Origin: JBMFOH01 sp049969715 [NCBI: bacterium]
GTDB lineage: Bacteria > DUMJ01
Length of the DNA: 64,000 nucleotides
Assembly: GCA_049969715.1 (NCBI GenBank)
Contig: JBMFOH010000002.1
Coordinates: 1-64,000 of the forward strand
Direction: 5' to 3'
Part shown: in pieces, positions 16,855 through 25,999 of the stretch
How the letters are laid out: each line of letters starts with the position of its first letter
Numbering within the stretch: the first letter of the stretch is position 1
Translations under genes and position numbers: made by a program
The notes under the pieces: model-generated
Told to the model about the DNA's origin: nothing
Seen by the model: the letters and a program-made list of their open reading frames with translations, nothing else
Databases searched by the model: none

Positions 16855-18225
16855 TCATCTTAACTCAAACTTTATATCAATAGGACCAGCAGTATAAACA
16901 TCTTTATTACTCTTAACTACCACCAAGGTGCTTCCTACCTTTGAATATAACACCTTAATTCTTACAGCAAGATTCAGTATAGTCTCATATGAGACATTTC
17001 CCACAGAACCAGTAATAGGGTTTGGCAACATACCTCTTCTTATTGCTTCTTTCCTTACCTGGTCTACGAGAAGGTTTATTTCATCTATAACCTTATCCCT
17101 AGGAAGCTTTGATGATATAAATCTGAAGGCTATTACTTCATTTCTATGGAATATCAATTTACTTCTCATAGACTCTATAACAACTCTTACCTCTTCTCCA
17201 GTCAAGGTGTTATCGGCTATTCTTATTCTAATCAATCTCTGTGAATCATTTAATAATGACCTCACAGCCACTTCTACATCCTTAGGATTATAAATGACTA
17301 AAGAATCAACCTTAGGAAGAAGTTCATTAATCTGGTCATACCTTGATTTTATAATCTCTTCCGATTTTTTGATAAGGTCTTGAATAACCTCTTTAGCATC
17401 TTCCTCATTTTTAGGACCATTTATAGTCTCAGATACCACTACCTCACCACCTTGGAATAATATACGCTGACGTCTAAGGAGTGCTAATTTATCCTCTTTA
17501 TCCTTAATATCCTTCCTTAGTTTTTCTTCCTGGTTTCTATAAGAGTTTATCTGTTCTTTATATCCTTCTAGTTCTTCTCTGCTTTCGTCTAACTGTTGTG
17601 ATAAAAGTTTTCTCTGAACATCTAATCTTTCTATCTCTTTCTCGTCATTTTCTAATCTTAACTTTAGGTCTCTCATCTCTTTCTCTAAGGATGACCTTTC
17701 CTCGTTAAGTTTAGATATCTTGGACTCTAACTCATTTCTCTGAGTTTCTAATTCTTTTAACTTTTCTTCACTCTTTTTGAACGCTAATTCTCTATCATTT
17801 AATTGCTTCTCCAAAAAGTTCCTTTGCTTTTCCAATTGAGTTACCTTATTACTCTGAGTCTTGATAGTTTCTTTAAGCTTATCTTGATATGCTAATGCAG
17901 CTGCTAATTCACTGGCTCTAATATTAAGCTCAGATTTGGTAGAATTCAACTGCTCAGTTAGAATATTAATCGACTGTTGTAGCTCAGCTTTATTCTCCAA
18001 AACCCCTCTCATTTCTCTAGATACACTCACTAGCACAAAGATTGTAACAGTAGTGATAACCATCCCTGTTATAATGGTAATAATCATAGAGGTATAATAA
18101 GGTCTTATTCCTATAATTGATACCCTTTTCTTCCCTACTCTTCTTCCAACATAGTTTCCAATAAATGCAATAGCTCCACTTATAATAATTAAAAAACCTA
18201 TAAGTCTCCAATCAAGACTATTCAT
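16855..18225 (-). CDS. DUF3084 membrane-anchored coiled-coil protein
   Basis: A 456-residue protein. Two N-terminal membrane helices (about 7-27 and 45-67), then a long coiled coil (about 75-255, rich in EKQ heptads such as LEKQLNDRELAFKKSEEKL), then a globular C-terminal domain (about 280-455, including EEVRVVIESMRSKLIFHRNEVIAFRF... on separate strands). The family is DUF3084, known from cyanobacteria and other diderms, with no assigned role. It is the last gene of the outer-membrane cluster and overlaps the LpxB-like gene by 4 bases, suggesting a cell-envelope function. Confidence 0.8.
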   Translation of the reverse strand: MNSLDWRLIGFLIIISGAIAFIGNYVGRRVGKKRVSIIGIRPYYTSMIITIITGMVITTVTIFVLVSVSREMRGVLENKAELQQSINILTEQLNSTKSELNIRASELAAALAYQDKLKETIKTQSNKVTQLEKQRNFLEKQLNDRELAFKKSEEKLKELETQRNELESKISKLNEERSSLEKEMRDLKLRLENDEKEIERLDVQRKLLSQQLDESREELEGYKEQINSYRNQEEKLRKDIKDKEDKLALLRRQRILFQGGEVVVSETINGPKNEEDAKEVIQDLIKKSEEIIKSRYDQINELLPKVDSLVIYNPKDVEVAVRSLLNDSQRLIRIRIADNTLTGEEVRVVIESMRSKLIFHRNEVIAFRFISSKLPRDKVIDEINLLVDQVRKEAIRRGMLPNPITGSVGNVSYETILNLAVRIKVLYSKVGSTLVVVKSNKDVYTAGPIDIKFELR

Positions 18226-19355
18226 AGGAGTTCCTTCCCTATAAGATTAGCTATCTTTTCACTTGCTCCCCGATGAAACTCTATTTTTTGCAATTTCTCT
18301 CTCATATAAGATAGTCTCTTTCTATCTGTTATTAAACCTAAGATTGCTTGAGCTATTATCTCTGGACTTAATTCTCCTATTAATTCCTCGGTAATCTTCT
18401 CTCTTGAGATTATATTGGGAAGAGCTATAAACTTAATCCGAGAAATAACCTTATATACTAAACCTCGTTTTATTTCCCTTCCTATTATGGGGATTCTGCC
18501 TATCCATTCTATAATTCCTTCTAAAGGTACATATCCTGCCCACTGCAGAGGAAAGAGAGTAAGCTGAGGGATTCTTAACATAGCCAATTGGAGCGTGTTT
18601 GTCCCGGGTATATTTACAGCCAATTGGACACTCTCTGCCCATTTCCAATTTTCTCCATCCTCTAGATAGAATATGTGGCCAGAGCCAGAGATAATTCTGT
18701 CTTTCATTATTTCATAATAAGTAGGAGCACATTCTTTTAATTCATCTATAGAAATAAATGGAGATATTATGAATTTAATGATACTATTAGTAAAATTACT
18801 TAATATGTCAGCCGTCTCTAGCATTAAAGGAAATATTACCTCTAATATGTTAGGCCTACTCCCAGGTAAAAATGCAATATCTGAACCTTCCCCTCCTTCT
18901 AAGGTCTCAGAAGGTATACTATCTGCCACTAAATTCCCTACATATATAACCTTAGCTTCTTTTCTAAGATAGACATTCTCATTACCCAAAAGGACTCTAT
19001 CTACCCATTTATTTATATGAACCATACCATCTGAATATATAAAGAGTTTAGAATTTAATCTAATTTTCAATAGAGTTCCCCAATAAGGGTCTCCTCCTAA
19101 TTGAAGAATAAGTCTTCTTTTATCCTCTATAAGGGGATTTAAGAAAAATTTTAATATCTCTTTCCTATCTATTACCATTGAAAACAATCCTGTCTCTTTT
19201 AATACCCTAGATTCTGTTCCACTTGCATATTGACAAGGAAGGAGTACCGCAATAAGGTCTATCTCTGGATAAAGTTTCCTTATATTTCTAGCTAAAGGAA
19301 TAAACCATCCTCCCACTTCTCCTGGACTATTAGTAAGCATTATTAGCTTACTCAA
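18222..19355 (-). CDS. LpxB-related glycosyltransferase (lipid-A-disaccharide synthase paralogue)
   Basis: A 377-residue GT-B-like protein. The start LIMLTNSPGEVGGWF corresponds to the GE-SGD loop of LpxB. LPGSRPNILEVIFPLMLE (about 165-182), then VNIPGTNTLQLAML (about 247-260), match the LpxB nucleotide-sugar site. It resembles the 'lipid-A-disaccharide synthase-related' family of cyanobacteria rather than true LpxB, which is encoded immediately upstream. Start is TTG with AAGGAG 10 bases before it; the next ATG would delete the first beta strand. It overlaps lpxB by 8 bases. The substrate is unknown. Confidence 0.75.
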   Translation of the reverse strand: MSKLIMLTNSPGEVGGWFIPLARNIRKLYPEIDLIAVLLPCQYASGTESRVLKETGLFSMVIDRKEILKFFLNPLIEDKRRLILQLGGDPYWGTLLKIRLNSKLFIYSDGMVHINKWVDRVLLGNENVYLRKEAKVIYVGNLVADSIPSETLEGGEGSDIAFLPGSRPNILEVIFPLMLETADILSNFTNSIIKFIISPFISIDELKECAPTYYEIMKDRIISGSGHIFYLEDGENWKWAESVQLAVNIPGTNTLQLAMLRIPQLTLFPLQWAGYVPLEGIIEWIGRIPIIGREIKRGLVYKVISRIKFIALPNIISREKITEELIGELSPEIIAQAILGLITDRKRLSYMREKLQKIEFHRGASEKIANLIGKELL

Positions 19356-20490
19356 TGCAATCCAGCTCCTTGAGGATATAATCTACTGCTCTCTTAGTAG
19401 CCCCTTTCTCTCCTAGAACTTCCCTTATAGAAGCTAACTCTTCTTTAATCTTTCTCCTCTCCTCTTGATTCTCAATTAAGGTTCTGATAGCTCCTCTCAA
19501 TTTTTCTGGCTTTGCATCATTTTGAATGAGCTCCTTTATTACTGGTCTACCTAATAAGATATTTGGCATAGTAGCATATGGATAATGAATAATCCTCTTT
19601 GCTATCATCCAAGAAAGCCAAGAAAGTTTATAGAGGGCTATAGAAGGAACCTCCAAGATAGCAGCCTCTAAAACAGCTGTCCCAGAAGCCATTACTAAGA
19701 GACTAGAAGCATTCATGTAATCATATCTATTATCCCTTATTATAGGGATATATAGATGATATCTCTCTAGGATCTTCATAATCCATTTATAAGTAAAATC
19801 AGAGGCACTAGCTACATAAAAATAGGCTTCCTTATTAATCATAGGTAAGATTGCCTCAAGCATAATAGGCAGTAAAACTCGAACCTCTTGGTATCTACTT
19901 CCAGGGAATAAACCTATTAACGGTAAATCGTCTTTAATTCCCAAGTTTTTTCTTATCTTCTCAGGTGTCATAGAAGGAGCTACTACATCCAAAATAGGGT
20001 GGCCAACAAAATACACATCTACACCACTCTGACGGTATACATCTAATTCTTTAAGAAATACGGCTATAACCTTTATACCTAATTTCTTTACATCTTCTGC
20101 TATCTTCTTACCCCATAACCATACCTGAGGGGAAAAATAATAGAACATAGGGATATTAAGTCCTTTCTTCTTTATAAACCTCGCCACTTCCATATTGAAT
20201 CCCTGATTATCAATGAAGATAATGCCATCAAATTGTTCTTTTGTTAAGATATCTTTTACCTTCCTATAAAGAGAAAACCATCTGGGCAGAAATCTTAATG
20301 GTTCTAGAAATCCCACTGAACCATACCTTGTAGATTCACCCCACAGCTTAACTCCTTTTCTCTTCATATACTCTCCCCCTATTCCATATAAGGAGACACC
20401 AACCTTATATCTATTATTTAAGAGTTCAGATGCTAATGATGCCCCTTGAACATCTCCTGAAACCTCTCCTGCCAAGATGACAAGTTTCAC
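19348..20490 (-). CDS. lpxB: Lipid-A-disaccharide synthase
   Basis: A 380-residue GT19 enzyme that joins UDP-2,3-diacylglucosamine and lipid X to make the lipid A disaccharide at the inner membrane. Seen: LAGEVSGDVQGA near the N-terminus, FIDNQGFNMEVARF, FYYFSPQVWLWG, GHPILDVV, GLFPGSRYQEV (about 199-209) and MASGTAVLEAAIL. The GTG start at 20490 forms a GTGA overlap with the lpxA stop, which gives the usual short N-terminus (KLVILAGE). An upstream ATG at 20520 would add 10 residues inside lpxA and cannot be fully excluded. Confidence 0.93.
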   Translation of the reverse strand: MKLVILAGEVSGDVQGASLASELLNNRYKVGVSLYGIGGEYMKRKGVKLWGESTRYGSVGFLEPLRFLPRWFSLYRKVKDILTKEQFDGIIFIDNQGFNMEVARFIKKKGLNIPMFYYFSPQVWLWGKKIAEDVKKLGIKVIAVFLKELDVYRQSGVDVYFVGHPILDVVAPSMTPEKIRKNLGIKDDLPLIGLFPGSRYQEVRVLLPIMLEAILPMINKEAYFYVASASDFTYKWIMKILERYHLYIPIIRDNRYDYMNASSLLVMASGTAVLEAAILEVPSIALYKLSWLSWMIAKRIIHYPYATMPNILLGRPVIKELIQNDAKPEKLRGAIRTLIENQEERRKIKEELASIREVLGEKGATKRAVDYILKELDCIE

Positions 20491-21311
20491 ATATTTTCTA
20501 GGAAGGTTTGAACGTCCCATTGAAGAGCCTCTCTAGCTGCCTTCATTATTCCTCTCTTGCTACTTTTTATAAATTGGACGACCTCTTCTATCTCAGGAAT
20601 ATCACTAAGCTCTTCCTCTAAAATAGTGAGAGCTTTTTGCCTATTGGGATGCGAAAAGTATAATAATCTAAACGCCCTCTGAATAAGATTTCTGACCTCA
20701 GGGGGATACCCTGCTCTTCTTAGACCAACTATATTTATTCCATAAGCCCTAGCAGGATGACCATCGACTAATGAAAAAGGAATAGCATCTTGCACTACCT
20801 TTGAGCAGGCTCCTATCATTGCTAGCCTACCTATTCTTACAAACTGATGAACTCCTACTAAACCGCCTATAACTGCCTTATCTAGAACCTCTACATATCC
20901 AGCAAGATTAGTAGAATTAGCCAAAGTGATACCGTTACCAATCTTACAGTTATGAGCTATATGTGAGTAAGCCATAAAAAAATTATTATCTCCTATTATG
21001 GTAGCCTTATCCTTTCCCGTTGCTCTATGGACCGTTACATTCTCTCTAAATATATTATTACTCCCTATTATAACAAAACTTCTCTCTCCCCCATATCTAA
21101 TATCCTGAGGTGGGGCTCCTATAGAGCAACCACTATATAACTCACATTTACCTCCTATAGTAACCCAAGGACCTATTACACAGTTAGCATCTATCTTTGT
21201 ATTATTTCCAATTACTGTACTGTGTTTTATAACTACGTAAGGGCCTATTTCTACATCATTACCTAGTTTTACTGATTCATCTATTATTGCCGTCGGATGT
21301 ATGTAAGTCAC
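20487..21311 (-). CDS. lpxA: UDP-N-acetylglucosamine acyltransferase
   Basis: A 274-residue left-handed beta-helix enzyme with hexapeptide repeats (IHPTAIIDESVKLG, VEIGPYVVI and so on). It has the catalytic His region YSHIAHNCKIG (about 121-131) and GGLVGVHQFVRIG (about 150-162), followed by a C-terminal helical domain. It carries out the first step of lipid A synthesis. GTG 21311 is chosen because AAGGAGG lies 9 bases before it; TTG 21317 would be only 3 bases away. The start lies inside the end of fabZ (35-base overlap). Confidence 0.94.
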   Translation of the reverse strand: MTYIHPTAIIDESVKLGNDVEIGPYVVIKHSTVIGNNTKIDANCVIGPWVTIGGKCELYSGCSIGAPPQDIRYGGERSFVIIGSNNIFRENVTVHRATGKDKATIIGDNNFFMAYSHIAHNCKIGNGITLANSTNLAGYVEVLDKAVIGGLVGVHQFVRIGRLAMIGACSKVVQDAIPFSLVDGHPARAYGINIVGLRRAGYPPEVRNLIQRAFRLLYFSHPNRQKALTILEEELSDIPEIEEVVQFIKSSKRGIMKAAREALQWDVQTFLENM

Positions 21312-21768
21312 GGACAAATTCCTCCTTATAAAGGCCTATAAGTAATTCTCCTTCTGCTATAAGCTGACTCTCTACATATGTATTACATCTCAACCTACAG
21401 AAATTAGCCTTCTTCTGTATCAATTCTGCCTCTATAACCATCTGATCTCCTGGTTTTACCATTCTCCTAAATCTCACTTTATCTACTCCTATCAGTATCG
21501 CAATCTCATTTTTATCCCTTGCATCTTCAAGTAATATAATTCCTCCTACTTGAGCCATAGCCTCAATGATTATTACTCCTGGCACAATGGGAAGTTCAGG
21601 AAAATGGCCTACAAAATAAGGTTCATTAAAGGTCACATTTTTTATTCCTTTTACCCTTTTTCCACTTTCATATTCTACTATTTTATCTACCAAAAGGAAC
21701 GGATAACGATGGGGGAGTATCTTTAGAAGATTATATATATTCAATTCAGATAATTCTTTCTTTACCAT
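21277..21768 (-). CDS. fabZ: 3-hydroxyacyl-ACP dehydratase
   Basis: A 163-residue hot-dog fold enzyme. Family signature ILPHRYPFLLVDKI (about 17-30) holds the active-site His, and FVGHFPELPIVPGVIIIEAMAQ (split over 52-73) holds the second catalytic region. It dehydrates hydroxyacyl-ACP in fatty acid elongation and competes with LpxA for hydroxymyristoyl-type acyl chains, which explains the common lpxC-fabZ-lpxA order. The last ~12 residues are coded in the overlap with lpxA, and the start overlaps lpxC by 23 bases. Confidence 0.95.
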   Translation of the reverse strand: MVKKELSELNIYNLLKILPHRYPFLLVDKIVEYESGKRVKGIKNVTFNEPYFVGHFPELPIVPGVIIIEAMAQVGGIILLEDARDKNEIAILIGVDKVRFRRMVKPGDQMVIEAELIQKKANFCRLRCNTYVESQLIAEGELLIGLYKEEFVRDLHTSDGNNR

Positions 21769-22573
21769 TTACCACCTCTTTAATTCTTTTTACCAACTCT
21801 ATATGGAGATTATGTCCACCCTTCACTGCTATTACTGTAGCATTAATTCTTGCTCCTAAGAGGTAAAGGTCTCCTATAAGGTCAAGTAGTTTATGCCTTA
21901 CCAACTCATTATGATATCGCAATGGGACAGAGTATCCATTGCTTCCTATTACTATAGAATTATCAGAGCTACCTCCTTTAGCTAAACCTGAAGCGAGTAA
22001 TACTTCTATTTCCTCTTCAAAACCAAAGGTTCTAGCGGGAGCGATCTCATTTTTGTAAGCAGTGCTACTATGCTTATAGAGAAACCACTGCTTACCTATA
22101 TAGGGAAACTCCACAGTATAATAAATAGAAAGAGTAGAATTAGGAATAGCTATAATGCCCTTTTCACCGTTCAATATCCATATGGGTTCAGGGAGATCTA
22201 TAGTCTTCCTTTCTCTATCTAGATATTCTATTCCGGCTTCCTCTATCTTTTCTACAAAAACCTTAGCACTCCCATCGCAAGAAGGAATTTCTTGCCCTTC
22301 TACTAATATCTCTGCATTATCTATTTCCATTCCGTTAAGGGTAGAAAGGATATGTTCTACTGTATAAATAGAATGCCCATTAGAACCAAGTATAGTGCCC
22401 CTATTAGTGGAAGTAACCAACTCTACTCGAGCCTTTATAACCTCCTTATTTTTAAAGTTAAATACAATTCCACTATCAGCATCAGCAGGAGAGATTGTAA
22501 TCTCACTTTCCTTACCTGTATGAAGACCTATACCCGTAATCCTTACAGCCCTTTTAAGGGTTGTCTGCCTCAT
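21746..22573 (-). CDS. lpxC: UDP-3-O-acyl-N-acetylglucosamine deacetylase
   Basis: A 275-residue zinc enzyme, the committed step of lipid A synthesis. The N-terminal IGLHTGKES loop is at about 15-23. Zinc ligands are His in YTVEHILSTL (about 73) and His/Asp in VRHKLLDLIGDL (about 231-235), and the catalytic His is in KGGHNLHIEL (about 258). Length is slightly below the usual ~300. It overlaps lpxD by 20 bases upstream and fabZ downstream. Confidence 0.95.
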   Translation of the reverse strand: MRQTTLKRAVRITGIGLHTGKESEITISPADADSGIVFNFKNKEVIKARVELVTSTNRGTILGSNGHSIYTVEHILSTLNGMEIDNAEILVEGQEIPSCDGSAKVFVEKIEEAGIEYLDRERKTIDLPEPIWILNGEKGIIAIPNSTLSIYYTVEFPYIGKQWFLYKHSSTAYKNEIAPARTFGFEEEIEVLLASGLAKGGSSDNSIVIGSNGYSVPLRYHNELVRHKLLDLIGDLYLLGARINATVIAVKGGHNLHIELVKRIKEVVNGKERII

Positions 22574-23555
22574 CTTTTTTTAATCTCCTTATTAACTCTG
22601 GAAGTCTCAATAAAGCTGACTGCGCTTTCAGCCACTCTCTATGCGGTCTAGCAGGAGTCCCAGATATTATAGACCTTGGGGGGATATCCCCTATTATCCC
22701 TGTTTGAGCCATAGCAATAGTTTCTTCTCCAACTTTTATATGGTCAGCTATCCCAACCTGCCCTCCAAACATACATCTATCCTCTATTTCAACGCTTCCA
22801 GCTATTCCTGTCTGACCAGCTATTGCTACATCTTCTCCTATCGTTACATTATGGGCTATAAGAACCAAGCTATCAATCTTTGTTCCCCTTTTTATAATAG
22901 TAGACCCTAGAGTAGCTTTATCTACTACACTGTTAGCACCAATTTCTACATCATCCTCTATAACAACATTTCCAAGATGTGGAATACGAATATAATGATT
23001 CCCATCCTTGTAAAATCCAAAACCCTCCTTACCTATTACTGAACCAGCATGAATTTTTACCCTCTTACCTATAGTAGTATTGTCTTCTATTATTACATTA
23101 TAACCTATTAAAGATTTCTCTCCAATAACTACATTATCTCCAATCTTCGACCCAGCCATAATTACTACTTCTTCACTCAGGATCACATTATTTCCTATTA
23201 CTACGTATGGGCCCACGTAGCAACTAAAAGGGATAGAAGTATTCTCTCCTACTATAGCGGTTTTATGTACACCTTTATACTCCTTTTTCTTTTCAAACAA
23301 CCCAAGTAATCTTGGCATTGCTGCCCTAGGGTCTTTTACCCAAATATATGGTTTCCCTGTAGTTAATCCTTCCTTTAGAACGATAGCACAGGCATCTCCC
23401 TTTTCTGCTATCTCTAAAAAATCTTCTGTAAGTATTATACATATATCTGTCTTTTTTGCCAGATTAGGAGTATTGACTCCCAATACTTCAAGATCTGGAG
23501 GACCAAAGAGTTGCCCATTTATCTCTTTAGCTATATCTTCTAAACTATATCTCAT
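22554..23555 (-). CDS. lpxD: UDP-3-O-(3-hydroxyacyl)glucosamine N-acyltransferase
   Basis: A 333-residue acyltransferase. An N-terminal uridine-binding domain (about 1-100) precedes a left-handed beta-helix of hexapeptides. The catalytic His region is DSLVLIAHNVTIGEDVAIAG (about 225-244), with GIADHIKVGEE nearby, and a short C-terminal helix follows. It adds the N-linked acyl chain in lipid A synthesis. It overlaps ompH by 4 bases. Confidence 0.95.
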   Translation of the reverse strand: MRYSLEDIAKEINGQLFGPPDLEVLGVNTPNLAKKTDICIILTEDFLEIAEKGDACAIVLKEGLTTGKPYIWVKDPRAAMPRLLGLFEKKKEYKGVHKTAIVGENTSIPFSCYVGPYVVIGNNVILSEEVVIMAGSKIGDNVVIGEKSLIGYNVIIEDNTTIGKRVKIHAGSVIGKEGFGFYKDGNHYIRIPHLGNVVIEDDVEIGANSVVDKATLGSTIIKRGTKIDSLVLIAHNVTIGEDVAIAGQTGIAGSVEIEDRCMFGGQVGIADHIKVGEETIAMAQTGIIGDIPPRSIISGTPARPHREWLKAQSALLRLPELIRRLKKDEADNP

Positions 23556-24019
23556 TTCCTGATAGCCTTTATTACATCGTCAGTAATATCAATTCCTCCA
23601 TAAATGATAGAATCCTTCTTTAACACTATGTCAATACCTTTAGCCTTAGCAATATTCTTTGTTGCCTGTTCAATATCATTAAGCATGGGAGAAAGAAGGT
23701 CCTGCCATTTCTTTGCTACAGCAGCGTTCAACTTCGCCTCATAATCAGCTTTAATTTGCTGTGCCTCATTAGCGCTTTTATCCTTTATTGCTGCATCTAA
23801 CTGTTTCTGATAATCGTCTTTGGTTTTTAAAGCAAAACTATTAAGCGCACTCCTAGCTTTATCTATGTCAGGATGTGCCTCTAAAGCCTTATTTATATCC
23901 ACATATCCTATCTTAAATGTATCTAAAGCAAATCCACTTCTAGGTAAATTTAATATCCAAAAAGAGATACCTAAAACACCAATAACTGAAATCAAAATTA
24001 TTATAGATTTTATCTTCAT
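23552..24019 (-). CDS. OmpH/Skp-family periplasmic chaperone
   Basis: A 155-residue protein. Residues ~5-25 are a hydrophobic signal or anchor segment, followed by KIGYVDINKALEAHP, the start of the Skp fold, and a helical coiled-coil body (about 55-125) ending in GIDITDDVIKAIRK. It is expected to hold unfolded outer-membrane proteins on their way to the BamA-like protein encoded 21 bases upstream. No lipobox is seen. Confidence 0.85.
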   Translation of the reverse strand: MKIKSIIILISVIGVLGISFWILNLPRSGFALDTFKIGYVDINKALEAHPDIDKARSALNSFALKTKDDYQKQLDAAIKDKSANEAQQIKADYEAKLNAAVAKKWQDLLSPMLNDIEQATKNIAKAKGIDIVLKKDSIIYGGIDITDDVIKAIRK

Positions 24020-24040
24020 CTAACAATCTCACTCCTATCT

Positions 24041-25951
24041 CTAGAATTTTTCTCCTATACTAAAATAGAATCTTCCTTGCCAATCTGTACTACCCCAACC
24101 ATAATCCATTCTTATAACCCCCATAGGAGGAACCATTACTCTTAGCCCTAATCCTATTCCCATTTTAAGGTCAGCAGGAGCTACTGTTTCATTATTATCC
24201 CATCCATTTCCTAAATCCCAAAATATAACCCCAGTCAGATTCTGATCATATTTCCATCTATATTCAAAGCTTATCAACTCCGTAATATCAGCCTTTTTCC
24301 AATTTTCAGGTAATCCCCTTATAGAATTAAAACCTCCCACGGTATACTTTTCTATATAGGGAATACTTCCTAGTCCTACCCCCCACATATAATTTACTGC
24401 CAAAATTTCATCCTTGGATATAGGTTCATACCAACGCAAATCTGCATTTAATTTGGTGAAGTTAAAGTTACCTCCTAAAACACCTCCACCTTCTTCTATA
24501 CTAACAGTGTGATAGACTCCATTCTGTGGGCTAAAGATAATGTCTCTAGTATCTTTAGATGCACCTAAGGTCACTGAATTTGATTCTCCTGAGCTTATGA
24601 AATCCGGTAGGATATATCCCTCTTTGGGTTGATATTGAAAGTTATTGAAAGAAATTCCCACTATCCCATACAGATTATTTCCTACCAACTTATTGATGTT
24701 TACCTCAAAGCTTTTCACATCCTCATTATAACTTACCGACTCATCATTTATTGTCTCAGTATAACTTCCCTTCTTCCATACAATATTACTATTTAATGTG
24801 GTATTAGTATTAGCTAAATAGGGTTCTGTATAGCTTAATGAGAGACCTTCTGTAGATAGGCTTAAACCAAGATTTAGAGATAACCCAAGTTTTCTCCCAG
24901 TTCCTAGAAGGTTGGAGTCACTTAATCCAAATGATATAGAAAACCCTTCAGAAGTAGAATAAGTAAGAGAACCACTAAGTTGGCCCGTAGGCTGTTCAAC
25001 TACATTTACTACTAATATCACCTCTCCAGGAATTTCGGCATTTTTAAGACTTACACTGAGGTCAGAAAAATAACCCAGGTTATATATCTTCTGGAGGTCT
25101 TTTTGTAGTGCATTTACATTCAATACGTCTCCAGGCTTTATGTTCATTTCTCTTAAAATGACATAATCCTTTGTCTTTTGGTTACCCTTTACCTCTATAC
25201 TAGCAATCTTTCCTTCTCCTATCTCAAAAGTTAGAACCCCTTTACTATCTACTGACGCGTTGAGAACTATAGCTGCCACATAACCCTTTTCTTTGTAGAT
25301 ATCTTGAATCTTTATGGCGATCTCTTTTAAAAGATTAGTAGAAACGACCCTACCTTTATATATATCTAATTCTTGACTAAGAATCGATGAGTTTATTACT
25401 GAGTTTCCAATAAAGTTAAATCCTGAAACTACAGGACCCTCTGTGATAATTATGGTCAATACTCCATCGCTAGACATATTAAATTGGAAATTAGCTGCTG
25501 CATATCCTCTTTCTCTGTACAGCCTTGCTATATTCTCTATGTCCTTCTTTAAGGTATTAAGATTTAGAACCTCCCCCTCCTTTAATGTTATTAGATTTCT
25601 TATTTCGTCCAGTTTTACCTCTTTATTACCAGTTAACTCTATTGATTTTATTACCGGATTTTCCTTTACATTTACTATTAATATATACTTATTCTCTTCT
25701 ACTTTGACATTTCCATCTACGTTAGAAAACCATCCGGTATCTAAAAGTCTCTGTAGACCAGCCTTTAGAGCATCTTTATCTATCTCATCACCAACATTTA
25801 AGATCTTAAGAATCTCGTCCTTACTTATATTCACATTCCCTAGAATATCGATCTTAGTAATATGAACCTTATCCTGTGATAGTGCTAATGGCACAACCAT
25901 AAAGATCAACATTACTATCCCTATACCTATTACTAGTGACTTCTTAAGCAA
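24041..25951 (-). CDS. bamA: BamA-family outer-membrane assembly protein with four POTRA domains
   Basis: A 636-residue Omp85 protein. The signal peptide (LLKKSLVIGIG to ALSQ) is followed by four POTRA repeats of 70-75 residues each (starting near HITKIDILGN, IKSIELTGNK, VSGFNFIGNS, IASIEVKGNQ). A 16-strand barrel follows (from about 325), with the conserved strand GGFNSIRGLPEN and a C-terminal Phe in GRFYFSIGEKF. E. coli BamA has five POTRAs. The start is TTG 25951, 6 bases after AGGAGG; the upstream ATG would add 13 charged residues before the signal peptide. It inserts barrel proteins into the outer membrane. Confidence 0.93.
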   Translation of the reverse strand: MLKKSLVIGIGIVMLIFMVVPLALSQDKVHITKIDILGNVNISKDEILKILNVGDEIDKDALKAGLQRLLDTGWFSNVDGNVKVEENKYILIVNVKENPVIKSIELTGNKEVKLDEIRNLITLKEGEVLNLNTLKKDIENIARLYRERGYAAANFQFNMSSDGVLTIIITEGPVVSGFNFIGNSVINSSILSQELDIYKGRVVSTNLLKEIAIKIQDIYKEKGYVAAIVLNASVDSKGVLTFEIGEGKIASIEVKGNQKTKDYVILREMNIKPGDVLNVNALQKDLQKIYNLGYFSDLSVSLKNAEIPGEVILVVNVVEQPTGQLSGSLTYSTSEGFSISFGLSDSNLLGTGRKLGLSLNLGLSLSTEGLSLSYTEPYLANTNTTLNSNIVWKKGSYTETINDESVSYNEDVKSFEVNINKLVGNNLYGIVGISFNNFQYQPKEGYILPDFISSGESNSVTLGASKDTRDIIFSPQNGVYHTVSIEEGGGVLGGNFNFTKLNADLRWYEPISKDEILAVNYMWGVGLGSIPYIEKYTVGGFNSIRGLPENWKKADITELISFEYRWKYDQNLTGVIFWDLGNGWDNNETVAPADLKMGIGLGLRVMVPPMGVIRMDYGWGSTDWQGRFYFSIGEKF

Positions 25952-25999
25952 GTTACACCTCCTACTACGTTTTGTAATGAGTATATGCAATTTCTATTC

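Noticed and set aside
16928-17293. 121-codon open frame opposite the DUF3084 gene
   Set aside because: Shadow of the real gene with no independent start signals.
25443-25865. 140-codon antisense open frame over bamA
   Set aside because: It lies opposite the POTRA region, has low-complexity Ser/Leu composition typical of shadow frames and no ribosome site.
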